This document shows, piece after piece, positions 1 through 10,956 of a DNA stretch of 64,000 nt. A program made the translations under genes and the position numbers. The DNA lies in assembly GCA_019828595.1 (NCBI GenBank), contig JAHQRK010000016.1, positions 310,001-374,000 of the forward strand. Reading direction: 5' to 3'. Source of the stretch: Aphanomyces cochlioides (taxonomy: Eukaryota; Oomycota; Saprolegniomycetes; Saprolegniales; Verrucalvaceae). Under the pieces are notes generated by a model. It did no database searches. It had not been told where the DNA came from and worked only from the letters and a program-made list of their open reading frames with translations. Numbering within the stretch: position 1 is the stretch's first letter; each line of letters begins with the position of its first letter.

Positions 1-2
1 TG

Positions 3-653
3 AACCGAGACTTAGTGGCTGCCGCCATCGCTAACCTTGCGCGTCGCCACAACGAGCAATTGCCTGAAAACGTGGACGAGCGCATCAAAGTGGGTGATGC
101 AGTGTGGCTGTACATCGACCAGGTCAAACCCGGCGTGAAAGTCAAGTTAGCTCACCGCTGGCATGGCCCTTTCCGCGTTTTGTCGCGTCCCAACGACTAT
201 TCAAGCGAATTGGAGTCCCGCGTGCGTCATACAGGGAAGGTCTATCGGTTCCACGCGGTTGTGCACGACTCTCGGTTGAAGCCGCGACGTGTTTACTTAG
301 AGCGGCCGGTGGAATTGTTGCAATATGTGCCGGAAATTGACTTTGACGAAGAGCTAGCTTTACCCGACGACTCGTTTCTTGGTGGACGACCCGACCGCGA
401 CGATGTACTGGGCACGCGCCCGCAAGTTGTGGCTGTGCGAAACGTGCGATACACAGAAGGCACGAAGGAGTACGAGGTTGAATTTTACCGGGGTGGACCG
501 TGGATATGGGAAGCGCTCGTCAATATTCCACCGTCTGAACTGATTTATGAGTTTGGGCGAGTGCGCCTCGGGTTTGATCGGCTTGCGATGATGGTCCAGG
601 AAGAGCTCCACCCGATCGAAGAGGAGGAGACGAAGGACGACGATCAAGCGTAA
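3..653 (+). mobile_element. Ty3/gypsy pol C-terminal fragment
   Basis: An open frame runs in from the left edge and stops at 651-653. Its start reads like the region just after a retroviral-type integrase core: a basic helix, then a small beta-barrel segment with the pattern KVGDAVWLYI..KLAHRWHGPFRV (about residues 24-55 of the frame), typical of the integrase C-terminal domain of Ty3/gypsy polyproteins. The acidic tail (EEEETKDDD) has no recognised domain. The chromodomain-like pattern seen in the 60 kb copy is weak here (a possible WEALVNIP segment). The protease, reverse transcriptase and integrase core would lie outside the window. The family is clear; completeness cannot be judged. Confidence 0.75.
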
Positions 654-998
654 ATCCAAGCCCAACGGCACTCGAAATGGATCGCGATATCCCGAGATTC
701 CGGTTCGGAGGCCCCCGACATTGACATTTATCCCGGTTTTGTGACGCTTTATTTGGTTGAGATTACTTTGGTATGGTTGGCTTTGTGATGTGCAGGTGGA
801 TCGAATGGCCCGATTGTTGGTGATGGAATGGAAATTTATTGATTTTGTGATGGGAACGTGCGTATTATGCATTTAATTACATGTGATTTATGAAGAAAAT
901 TGGACGAACAAGATGGTGGAGCATTAATCATTACGCTATGCTACAACGAAAAGCTCCACTTCCAGTTCGATGGCCCCAAACTTGGTTGTTGGTTCAGG
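654..998. other. Gene-free stretch after the pol fragment
   Basis: About 345 bases between the pol stop and the first minus-strand ORF. It is AT-richer than the pol frame. I see no open frame, no convincing polypurine tract and no LTR pair for it. It could hold element 3' sequence, but nothing proves this. Confidence 0.4.
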
Positions 999-1685
999 CT
1001 AGATGATGCGTGGCTTCTTTTTGTTTGGGCCCGTGAACTCCTGCTTGTAAGATTGGTATTCGCAGAGATAGAAGCGCCAAGCTACGATCCCTTTTGGGCG
1101 AGTGGAAAACTCGCGGCGATACAATTTGCCTGGAGGTGGTTGCGGCGCCCACTGACGATGTTGGGAACATTGCTTGATTGGGGCCTTGCAGCGAGCCATA
1201 TGCTTCGTCGTGATCCAGCGACATTGCTCCCCGTGGTGGCCAAGTCTACGTTCCATGCAATCCGCCAGAGGTAGAGCGCTGTGCTGGTCTTCCTTCCCAG
1301 GGTAGAGGTGGTCACACAGCTTCTCGTTCATGGCTTGGCGGTAGCGCTGAGCTTCTGCTGATGTTTTATCCTCGTACACCCAGTACGACTTTGTCGCGGC
1401 TCCCGGGTTCTCCACTATCTCATAGTCGGAGTCATCAGAGTTGTCCACCACGGGTGAGGCGGGGGCCGCAAAGAGATCATCGTCCTGGTCAGCCGACGGT
1501 GTGGCAGCTCCGTCAGAATCGATCGTCACAGACTCCCGAATGGCTTCGCGCATGCGCGCGACAGGTGAACTTGGTGGCGTGTCTATGGGTGGACCGAGGT
1601 CAACACCCGCGCTGGAGAGATCCTGGCCACTGGCAGGCGCGACAACGATACTTGATAAGGTCTCTGATCCCTTCGCCTCCGACAA
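999..1685 (-). CDS. Antisense ORF with Cys motif, retroelement-associated
   Basis: A 228-residue minus-strand ORF that I do not recognise as a named family. The N-terminal half is Ser/Pro/Asp-rich and probably disordered. The second half carries a Cys/His cluster with the spacing DCMERRLGHHGEQC..ARCKAPIKQCSQH (about residues 142-178), compatible with a zinc-binding module. It is the last of four minus-strand ORFs between 999 and about 3480, all lying between two plus-strand gypsy pol ends. That arrangement suggests an accessory antisense ORF of a retrotransposon rather than a host gene. Function unknown. Start codon choice is by the longest ATG frame. Confidence 0.4.
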   Translation of the reverse strand: MSEAKGSETLSSIVVAPASGQDLSSAGVDLGPPIDTPPSSPVARMREAIRESVTIDSDGAATPSADQDDDLFAAPASPVVDNSDDSDYEIVENPGAATKSYWVYEDKTSAEAQRYRQAMNEKLCDHLYPGKEDQHSALPLADCMERRLGHHGEQCRWITTKHMARCKAPIKQCSQHRQWAPQPPPGKLYRREFSTRPKGIVAWRFYLCEYQSYKQEFTGPNKKKPRII

Positions 1686-1708
1686 GGCCTTCAGCTACAC
1701 GAATTGCT

Positions 1709-2224
1709 TCAACAAGGGCGAGTGGATGTTAGTACCTGAGCCTCCAACGCGTCGATTTGCCGCCCCTGCGCCTCAATGCGGCTTTCTTGTAGTTGAATGA
1801 GATTTGCTTGGGTCCCCACTTGCTCCTCAAGAACGCTGATTTGCTGCGTCGCTTGCGCTGTAGCCAGAATGCTGGCCGCGAGTTGGTGACTGTTCCTGGG
1901 CAGCAAGGAATGGGCGATGGAGATGAACTCTTGGCGTGCCTTCGAATCGTGAATCCATCCTCGAGCGTCACGTCTGATCAGCTGCCGGGAGTGGGCGAGC
2001 GTATCAACAGTTGCGTGCGCAAGCGAAGGGAGGTCGGCTAACGGAGAGGCGGCACCAGGGAAGATCCCTTGGAGGCGCAGAGTGTGGTTTCCAAGCTCGG
2101 TGGTGAGCTCCGACGCGGCTATACTCAAAGCGGCTCGGAAGGACGCCATGACGGCTGGCTGGGGCGCGAGCTGGTTGGATTGTGAGCCTGATGGCTTGGC
2201 TCCGTCAGAGCCCTTTGATGGCAT
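1709..2224 (-). CDS. Antisense ORF, coiled-coil protein
   Basis: A 171-residue minus-strand ORF just upstream of the Cys-motif ORF and out of frame with it. After an Ala/Ser/Gln-rich first 60 residues, the C-terminal third (about 125-165) is a heptad-like helix rich in Gln, Glu, Leu and Ile, a likely coiled coil. The two ORFs may once have been one protein (coiled coil followed by Cys cluster) separated by an indel, because the neighbouring ORFs at 2359-2946 and 2964-3480 have just that order. No database family recognised. Confidence 0.35.
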   Translation of the reverse strand: MPSKGSDGAKPSGSQSNQLAPQPAVMASFRAALSIAASELTTELGNHTLRLQGIFPGAASPLADLPSLAHATVDTLAHSRQLIRRDARGWIHDSKARQEFISIAHSLLPRNSHQLAASILATAQATQQISVLEEQVGTQANLIQLQESRIEAQGRQIDALEAQVLTSTRPC

Positions 2225-2358
2225 CGGTCAGTTGGTTAGCGAGGACGGTGCACAGAATCCGCAAACAAACTGACTCATGAAATCGATCAACAAGTGCTCC
2301 TGTATTATCGGCCAATGGGATTATACTACGAAGATTCTAAGCGTGTCAAGCGAGCCGA

Positions 2359-2946
2359 TCAGTCGAGGGGCAGCGCGGGGAAGTCAATGCGAGGCCCATG
2401 GCCGTCGATGTGATAGCTGTATCCGAAGGGGCACTCGTCCTTGTAATGGGAGCGCGATGGCGTGTTAGGCAAATCTCCTGGCGTAATCCCCAAACATGGT
2501 GCGCCCATGTGCCCCCTCATGTCACGATTGGCATCGCGATGGTCCAGGGGATATCGTTTCAAGTGCTATGCCAGCAACTCATTCAGTCGCATAACACCCT
2601 GGGCGAGTTCGGTATGGCGCTCTTGTAGTCGACGGATTTCGTGGTCCTTCAGAGTGATCTGGTGCCGCAACTTACGGAACAGTTGAGCATGCTCGGCGAT
2701 TGTGTTGCTGAATGTGTCTTGCTGGTGGTGAGCTTCCCGAATGCGCGCTTGCACCTCGGTTTTGTGGTCGTCCAGGTGGGTGTGAAAAGTTTGCAGCGCC
2801 CGCCCCAGCTGCTGGTTGGCCGCTGCGATCACTTGGTGCATCCGATCAGTGTTGTTTTGGTTGTTGAGAGCCATGGCTGGAGGAAGATGAGCGACAACGA
2901 TGGTGAAAAGGAAAATGAAGAAGAAAGAAGTTGTCGTGTTGCTCAA
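2359..2946 (-). pseudogene. Antisense coiled-coil ORF with one in-frame stop
   Basis: One minus-strand frame is interrupted by a single stop at 2566-2568. The first 126 residues begin with a hydrophobic stretch that looks like a signal peptide or membrane anchor (residues about 8-25, FFFIFLFTIVVAHLPPA). A long charged, Gln-rich helix follows, probably a coiled coil. After the stop the same frame continues for 67 residues with a Cys pair (APCLG..DECPFGY). The order coiled coil then Cys motif repeats that of its neighbours. Whether the stop is real, suppressed or an error cannot be told here. Confidence 0.35.
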
Positions 2947-2963
2947 AGAATTGACTATGATGG

Positions 2964-3480
2964 CTATTCCGTTGGCTCGTCTGGTGAAGATTCGGTTTGT
3001 GAGGATGACGGACTGTCAGTTGGCTGGGCCGGATGCATCCCAGAGCGACGATATGGACAGCGCGCCAAGGAGTTGCGACAAGGATGGCCTTTGTTTGTTA
3101 ACATGCCGCACAGTTCGACGTCTGGACGACGGCGTGGCGAGCGCCCCTGCGATTGCACCGGAAGTCGAATGTTGTCCAAGTCGGCTGCGAGCTTGACCAC
3201 AGCTCGCCCATATTGAACCACACTGTTTGCTACATTGTCAACGGATGCCTTTTGTCGAGTGAGTCGGCTGTTGAGCTGCTCCGCGGCGGTGGTTTGTGTA
3301 GCCACTCGCTCATTCATCTCAATGATGGCCGCGTCCTGTTTGTCAATCCGTGCCAGAATGTGATTGATGTGGTTGACCTGGTTTTTGAGCTCCTCAATGG
3401 GGTCGCTGCTGAACGGCCCAGGAGTGCTCGCATCAAACGGAGCCTCATCATCGGACTCGTTGTCCTGTGGCAGTGGAGAA
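2964..3480 (-). CDS. Antisense coiled-coil/Cys-motif ORF
   Basis: The frame ends at 2964 and stays open upstream past the ATG at 3317 to about 3480. The upstream part reads as an acidic segment, then a helix (VNHINHILARIDKQ). The 3317-2964 part contains a predicted coiled coil, a basic Arg/Ser segment and a compact motif, ELCGMLTNKGHPC..LARCPYR, with three Cys. The tail is Ser/Pro/Asp-rich. The motif has the look of short Cys modules found in oomycete repeat-associated ORFs, but I cannot name it. The start is uncertain because an indel may separate it from ORFs further upstream. Confidence 0.35.
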
Positions 3481-4646
3481 TGTGGAGAATGCTCCGGCGA
3501 GTTGACGGCATGGTCCCCAGTTTGCCCGACACCAAGAAAATCCCGGGAAGCGGTGCTACCGATCTTGTGGCGAGCCTGGCCCTTGTAGCGACGAATCGGC
3601 CGGTGGTGGCGATGGTAGCGATTGACTCATTTTGTCTCGAATGATCTTGTCCTTGCGGCGCACGACTTGTGGCTTGCAATTGGCGGTGAACGATCGCTTT
3701 GGCTCGAGATCCGAAGAGCCGCTTGACAGATACGAGTGTGGACGGTGACTGTTGAAGCTGATCTCCATGTCAAATGCACTTGTGGACCAAGGAAGTGAAG
3801 CCCAGCGAGTGTCGCTCGTCGGTTGGCAGCCGTTTGTGCCCGTGGCGTCATGAGCTGCCAGGGGTGGTTTGTGGCAAAGCGAGCCGCCACTCGCGTAACC
3901 GATCCAACGCACGTCCGACACACGGAGAAGAGATCTTACTGGTAGGCGAGCACCAATCACAGTGGATGGCGAGTGGATTTCGGTGCTTGATTGTGTGCGA
4001 ATTTCGACCAAGCCGTGCGCAGCACGAGTCGAAAAGGCCGGTTGCAGCAAGCCAGCGCATTGCCCACCAATGAAGATGGGCCGACCAGACGGAAGGCGGT
4101 GCAAGACAGCCTGCAGTGGTGTGTCATGGCGACTTATGGCCAATTGCGAGAATGACCAAGACTAGGAGACCAATCGAGGAGCAAGGACAGAGCAATTACG
4201 AAGCTTGCGTGCGAGGTTAGGAGTAGCAAAGAGAAGAGTAGTTTGTTTTTCAGAGCTCTTTTTGGCTGGCGTTGAATGAACCTCTAAGTTTGTGGCGTCC
4301 CGTCGAGAGAGTTTAAGCGCCAAGAAGTTTGCAGGAGTTCCGTGGGTCTGTCGAAAACCCGCACCGTCAATCGCCCTCACCAATGCCAGTCAACGCTAGG
4401 CGTAGCTCGTGGGCAACCGAGCAACCAACCCCCTTCCCGGTCCTCCCCACCGTCCATTCCCCCAGCAGCGGTCAACTACTGCGGACTTTCAACCCACAGT
4501 CGTGCCTCTCCATTTCCTTCGATCGCGTCTGGCTCACCTAAAAGCCCCAGGCGACCTCTAACCTTCCACCCCCCTTTTCTTGCGGCGAGAAGCTCGGACT
4601 TCACTGATTCGACAATTCCACACTTACAAGTGAGATTAAACTCAGG
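3481..4646. other. Unassigned region between retroelement parts
   Basis: Several overlapping minus-strand frames (for example 3556-4143) are rich in Ser, Arg and Pro and look like out-of-frame readings of decayed sequence. From 4200 to 4646 I see no coding signal. The region probably belongs to the same repeat as its neighbours, but no LTR or terminal repeat could be matched. Confidence 0.35.
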
Positions 4647-5376
4647 GTTAATGAGTGGTACCGTGTACTACCCCTTGTTCAAGGAGCACTCAATCACCAG
4701 CCGTCCGACCGCTTGGGTGGGATCGCGTCTATCACCGCGTTTCAAGGATTGCCCGCTACAACCCCGTTAGCAGGTTTTGTGCATCCCCGGACCAAGATCG
4801 TGCATTATATTGACTGGTTGGCCGCCGCTCGTGCGAAAATTATGGCTGAGTTACGCGTATCACTCGATCGTGTGCATCGTGACGTTATCGAGATCAGCAA
4901 GAATCGTCGAGAAAAGGCGCGCGCCGAGAAATGAAGAAAAATGTTAAACTCGCGAAGTTTACATCGGGTGATTTTGTGCTCGTGGCCAAGATCGTGAAGT
5001 TTCCCAACAAGTTGGCGTTGACTTGGCGAGGACCCGCTCGCGTTGTGCGAGTTGTATCCGACTATCTGATGGAAGTGGAACAACTGGCCAAACCATATGA
5101 CGTATCTTTGCACCACGCGAGCCGTTTGAAAATGTATGCTGAAGGTGGTCTCGAAGTTACCGACGATCTGGTGCAGCATATCGCCTATGGTGATGATGGC
5201 TTTTATGTGGAAGACCTTCTGGAAGTGCGATGCAATGATGATGAAAGTTTGAGTTGTTGGTGAAGTGGATGGGCCTCGATCGCGAGGAATCGTCATGGGA
5301 ACCCGCAATCCAACTCTACGAAGATATACCAGTCATCTTGCGTCGATGGATCAAGAGCCGCCAAATGATGCTATGA
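4647..5376 (+). mobile_element. Ty3/gypsy integrase tail plus chromodomain, frameshifted relic
   Basis: A pol 3' end is readable across three frames. 4647-4934 gives the end of the integrase (LPLVQGALNHQPSD.., then a helical region ending KNRREKARAE). A shift at about 4931 continues as SGDFVLVAKIV..LTWRGPARVVRVVSDYLMEV..HHASRLK. A second shift at about 5260 gives the chromodomain core LVKWMGLDREESSWEPA with its stop at 5374-5376. Order and motifs match the 59750-60516 end of the complete element in this window (HIAYGDDGFYVEDL here, HIAYDEGGYLFEDL there), so the two belong to related chromoviruses. The rest of the element is absent. Confidence 0.75.
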
Positions 5377-8300
5377 TGGCGAAACTGCAACAATCTCTCG
5401 AACACCTGGGACATTCCCTTTAGGAAAGGAGAGTGTTCTGCAGGCTCTGCAGACGAGCGTGTGTCTCCTGGGAAGATCAAGTCGACAAACGCTATGGTGA
5501 ATTGCTACAGTGTACTTTGGGGGTTGCACCGCTCGAAAGCGAGCGGGAGCCTAACTTTAGTGACCATCGATAGTGACATTGTAATGACTTTGGTGTCCTT
5601 GTAGGTTGAATTCAGCAGAGACAGTAACGAAGTTTGTAGGCGAGGATTTTAATGCAGTCAGTTTACATTGTGAGCCCGAGCCACAAGGTGGTTCTGCCGA
5701 CGAGGTCGGCGGGTTGAGATCATACGCCAAAGGTTGAATGAGGGGCATGTTCGGTTACACTGAAACGCCTGGCAAGAACTTTTTATTGTGTCCTTTCTCC
5801 TGTCTCCTCGCAAGTTGGCATATCCGTCGCTAACGACAGGATTCCCTTTCATCCACACTTTTTCACTTTTTCGGCACAAGTGGAGTAATTTCACCGTCCA
5901 CTATCCAAGCAACGATCGCTGCATGTTACAGACAGGCCGCCTCGACATTTGAAGAGACATGGGTTGAAAATCTAGAAGAACTGTTTCAGTTCCAGCAGTT
6001 CGCACATCTCTGTCCTTCCACAGGTAAAAACTCCAGGCATAGCTTGGTGCAACCGACCACTCGAGGGCGACTGCCTTGCCCCCATCGCCCAACCAATACC
6101 AACCACAGCCCTTCGACACGACCTAATTACACGCCCATCTTCTCTATCAGTTGCTTGTTCAGTGTCCAAAGTTGAATTCTTTCATGTGGATGGATTGCGT
6201 GTCCAAGTCATCGTCACTAGGTATGGATGATGCCATGGGCCAAACGGTGATTGCCCCGATTTGAGAGAATTCTTTAGCGTGGAAAGTCTATTTTAAGCCT
6301 ATTTCGGTTAGCATTTTACAAAGAAGCGGGCGCATTGAAGAGAGGAATGCAGGCCACGTTGACACGAAGTCTCTCTAGTTTTCTATCGGCTGCTACATTA
6401 CCAGCGACAACGCTGAAAGAATTTGCAGCTGGAGTGCCTGTTGCATCAGGACAAACCTTTGTCATCACACCAAACCTGCGAACTCACACCGAGCCCAATG
6501 CGCTACCCACTGGCGTCGTGGTCTTGCTTCTCGTTATCAACACATTCTTCTTTTATGGCGTCCGCCATGTATGGGCAAGGACAGTCGCTGTGGGTCGAAA
6601 TGGGCGACGATGCCATGAATGGTGAAAGTATGTGGCTCTTCAAGACAAATGTTGTGAACTCGGTGGCTCATATAACATGACTGTAAACTAATGGAAGTGC
6701 TCTTTTTTTAGCTGTCGTCCATTTTGACTAAGTCAACCAGACTTGGGCAAAAAGTATTTCCAAGACGTGAAGTGCCCTTGACGATCTGTAATAAGCACCT
6801 GTTTGTCTACTGTGTGAAGAGATCTAGTGCGGCTCGTTTGCATGGAAAGGAATAATTCAACAGGAAACTGACAATAAAAGCAACGGTAGCAGCAGCAGCT
6901 TCTGGAAATTGTGGTCAACATGAGCCTCCATATGGATTTCTTTGCTAGAGCTAGCTGAATGCAGATTGACTTGATATCATCTCACAAAGATTAGAACCCC
7001 CAGAGTGGCCAAAGAAGGTCAACGTAGCTGCAATCTTGCCACGAAGGAATGACCACTCGACATTACCGACGTCTGTGCTTAACTTTGACCAAGTTGTTTC
7101 TGTCCACGAATTACCGTCTGCAGTGGAGGTTGTCATATTGACTCACAATTCGGAACCAACAACGGAGGTAACCAAGTCTAGACCAAGATTTTGTTGTCTA
7201 TACTCTTGTTAGAATGCTCGGTGAGTGGATGGAGTGTATCCATGAGTTCAAAAATGGCACGTCCTTTGACGACAAACCTTGATGGTGTTTGATGTCGGCA
7301 AACCCGTAAGGCAACTTATGTCCGCTCGCAACGAATGTGATTTTTACGCACTAAAGAATCGAATCGACCACTTAACTAGAAGATTCACGATGCTAGCGTT
7401 GCCCAAAGGCAAGAACCAAAGTCGATATGAGCAAAATTGAACATGTTTGAAATGTCCATTTCACTAAAACAAATAATATCCTTTGCTTTTTGCATTTACA
7501 AGGCAGGCTGCTTGTAGTCATCCGCCTGCATTAAATTCCCCTCCAAACTCTGCTCCACCCCAGTGACTGCAATTTTTTGGTGGATATCTGACGTCGTCCG
7601 CGCAGTTGAATGCTTCGGGCTTGCCTCCAAACTATTGAATACTGTAGAATGTTTTCTACAGTATTACCCTGACGTGCCAATAAACCTAAATTAAAACCTA
7701 AAAACCTTGCATTCACACAGACCTTGTACAGCAATACAGACGATCCAATATAGCCTACAAAGGATTCTTTTGACGTTATCTGCGTGCCTCTACGATGGAA
7801 ATTGCAGAGGATATGTCATTGCTCTGTGTTGACAACGTGACATCGTGCCATGCGAATTTCCATCTGCAGGGGTCAAGTCAATTGGTGGGAGGAAGCAAAT
7901 CGCATGGCATTGATATTGTTCAGCATTCTCGTGAATATTCCATCCGCGTCGCGGTGATCCGCTCTCTGCCAGTTCTTCGTCGTTAACTCATGGCTTCTGC
8001 TTGAGCCCCACAAGCAAGATTAGCCACACGACCAAGTTATCATCATCAGGAGTGCAAAGACTAAGAAACCTTCATGTCGTTTTGACTCGAGTCTCATGAC
8101 GTGACGTCACGTACAAGATCCGATGTTGTTCCCATCCCCGACACAACGAATCACCTCGAGCCTTACCTCTGACGATTTGGTTGAGGTTATTCAACATTCT
8201 ATTTGGGCTATCTCTCACTTGTCGATCACCTTCGTTTTATTTTCAAGGCACAACCTTCGACACCCCCAGACTCTCACAACAGTCTCTTTGGAAAACGACA

Positions 8301-8738
8301 TATTGCTGCCAATGCTGAATTGTGATGGAAAGAATATCCAAATGGTCAGCAAAGCCATGTCTCACTTACAGAAACCGCCAACGGAGCAATCCATGGCACT
8401 CTCCAAGTCCTGTCTCTCCAAAAGATAAATGGTCGAGCATTTAGAACTATCCTCAACGCTAACCAATTTACAACCACGAAGTCCAATTCGTCCATGCCGT
8501 GGGTCTCCTTCGATCTCTGTTTCACATTTTGGCTGTGTGGTCAATGAGACAAATGTGTGCCTGGGTGTCAAAACATACACCAAAGTCGCCGCTAATTCGC
8601 TGGCGAAATGGGTTTACCAATCCATGTTGCAATTGACAGCATCTGATCCACAACCATCTGCGCTTTTCCCCCTCGACATATCAGGCCACATGCCATCTTT
8701 TTTACGTGATCCGAGGCAAATTTCAGAAACTTGAATCA

Positions 8739-9105
8739 TGTCCGGATAAACGTGCCTCACCTTGTCAGTCGAAAGATCTTTTTCACCTTGTCAGTCGAAA
8801 GATCTTCACACAAAGATCTTCACACGATCCCCAGGGACGCAAAACACTCTCGTAGCAACGTTGCCACGTATCCTTCTAGCCCTTGTAAAGCCAATTTCCA
8901 CATTGAAACTACAAAATGGCTCCTTTGGAGGGTCTCTCTTCTGCGCCATCCGGTTGGGGTAAAAAGTAAAAATTACTCTCGACCTTGGCATCACTGGCTT
9001 CCGCGCAAGTGCCAAGGCAAATGACGGACGCAGCCTGCGTGCTTGAAAGCGGTCTCGTTGTAAGCCTTCAAATTGGAGACGAATTTGACCAATTTTATCC
9101 GGACA
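8739..9105. repeat. Possible MITE with 12-bp inverted ends
   Basis: TGTCCGGATAAA at 8739-8750 is repeated in perfect inverted orientation at 9094-9105, enclosing 367 bp without a coding frame. This is the geometry of a miniature inverted-repeat element. I could not find a target-site duplication, so chance pairing is not excluded. Confidence 0.35.
8759..8830. repeat. Short tandem duplications
   Basis: CACCTTGTCAGTCGAAAGAT occurs twice in a row with only a few bases between copies, followed by a doubled AAAGATCTTCACAC unit. This is a local slippage-type tandem repeat inside the possible MITE. Confidence 0.7.
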
Positions 9106-9638
9106 GGGAGTAGGTTCACGTCCCCATCGACTCAGTCAACACGTCTCAACACTGCCCATCACTTCGACGCAACGATAAGACTGTCTTTGTCTCTAGCAAG
9201 GCTATCGCCTCCACTGGGATCAAAGGGAAGCGTGCGGTAGCTGCGATTAGTTCTAGTTCGCCATTTGAACCACCAGAACGGAACTCGACAAATTGTTCCA
9301 TGCTGTAAACAAGCTACACTTGCAGAGTATAACGGTGAAACCTACAATAATTGCATCAATTATGGTCGCAAATGGTTGTTGATTCCAAGGAAAACTTGTG
9401 GGATTTGCGTTGACTCGTGGCCAATCTGTGTTTGTTCCCCTTCCAGTTGGGCCACGTTGCTCTTAAGCTAACAACTTGATTCCTGGAGTCACACGTTAGT
9501 CTCGAACGCATGTTGTTTGGTTAGTTCCACACAGTTCAACACAATTGAAAGCCGCAGCCACTTTACGATTCTTGTGGTGCTGCGAGATTGGTTCGCATCA
9601 ACCGTATCAGTTTCTTATTGCCATCGTCGAGCTACATC

Positions 9639-9926
9639 ATGGCAAGCAAACAACCAGAGAAACCCAAGATCTGGCTGCTTCCTGAACATGACGCAGATAT
9701 CATGGACAAGCGCATCATGTCCGAGACAGCCTCAACGTCGTATGACTATTCGTGTTTTATTCTCGAGACCAACAGGAACATCCACTCGCCCATGAGCGAA
9801 GACCCAGACGAATGCGAGATCGAATTCGAAGCACTTCGAACTGGCGGTGCGCTCGACTTGTTCAGCTTGGAAGCGTTTGGTCTCCTCAGCCAATATGCCG
9901 CTGGACATCAACAGGTGAAACCATGA
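9639..9926 (+). pseudogene. Truncated BT1-family transporter pseudogene
   Basis: The ATG at 9639 opens a frame that begins MASKQPEKPKIWLLPE, close to the start of the intact BT1 gene at 30789 (MASKAPMPGQPKIWLLPP). It keeps the linker up to LRTGGALDLFSLEAFGLLSQYA, where the first membrane segment should begin (the paralogue continues GVGILLGVFN). The sequence then turns into unrelated DNA and stops at 9926. All transmembrane segments are missing, so it cannot transport. It shows that the BT1 array once reached, or sent a copy, 14 kb upstream of the present cluster. Confidence 0.8.
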
Positions 9927-10956
9927 CGTTTTCCAAGCCACCTCTGATCGACTCGGCAGCGAGAACATCGCTAAGTAATTCTAGCCTAGGGTTAAAACCA
10001 GCCCCCGTGTCGACCCCTCAAATGGTCCCGTCCTACGACAAGTCGTACAACCCTGCGTTTGGCGACTTTCGACAGTATTTGTCGTAATAGATGTATCGTG
10101 TTTTGTTCCATAAAGACGGTCATCTTGCTGTCAGTCGTGCCTTACCGATGAAATACCAGACACGTATAATATCATCGTTGCCACGCCGGGGTACGATCTG
10201 ACGAGGCCGTTAAGCAGCGAGTTGCACACTCGTTGCATCATTGATTGTAATCCTGTTGCATACAGAAAGGCGAGTGCTTCGCATGGAAAGCACCTTTGCC
10301 ATATCTGGCCAAGTTCTGTTTACGCGACGGTTCTTTTTTTGCAGTCAATCGGCCGAAGAAGACCAAATTCATCTCTGAAGATGCATCTTTTGTACCCCTC
10401 CTTTGGGCATTAAAAGTCCTCTTGATCATCGCCGAGTTGGTGAGCTGATCAAGCCCGTTCTCATTTTACAATATCCTGTCAGTAACATCCAAGCTTGTAA
10501 ATCGTTGACACGATCAAGAGAGAGATATTGTTCCGTGTACTTTTCTGCAACTTGTAGATGCACTCGAGTTGTTACTCCACCACAACATCGCATGATGTAC
10601 TTGCACGAGTGGATGGTCCAACAGAACGAGAGACTTTTGTCAATAATCAAGCGCAAGAAGAGCATTGAGACGTCAAGACGCGATCGAAAATCAAAGCAAA
10701 CATGAGTCAAGATTGTGACATCGGCAACACATGAAAACAATCACATTGCCAGGTTTGTCAAATCAAAAAGAAAAATTTCACAAAAATCTCTCACTGTTGT
10801 CGACTCAACATAGGTTTTTCTTCAAATGCATTTTGTTTTTATTTTAAAACCTAAAATCATAAATTGTCTAAACCCTACACTCCCACTAAGAGTTTTAGGG
10901 GTAGAGGGGTTACATATCGACCAATGATTGGCTCATCTTTAAATTTCAAAAATAAG
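9927..10956. other. Upstream region of FANCI, no gene seen
   Basis: About 1 kb between the BT1 relic and the FANCI start. Small frames occur, but none is conserved with anything I recognise. The last 250 bases are AT-rich, with runs such as TTTTTATTTTAAAACC, and probably contain the FANCI promoter. No clear initiator could be chosen. Confidence 0.4.

Larger units (their letters stand above)
5377..9638. other. Long relic region without a supported gene
   Basis: Over 4 kb in which only short, uncorrelated frames occur on either strand and no intron-linked chain makes a recognisable protein. A few short stretches look like old coding DNA, but none matches a family I can name. Two local repeat structures lie inside (8739-9105 and 8759-8830) and are listed separately. 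The best reading is decayed intergenic or repeat DNA. Confidence 0.5.

Noticed and set aside
10845..10890. AAACCTAAA / AAACCCTA motifs resembling telomere repeats (also near 7680 and 62826)
   Set aside because: Isolated and degenerate, no tandem array; not evidence of a telomere or an internal telomere site.
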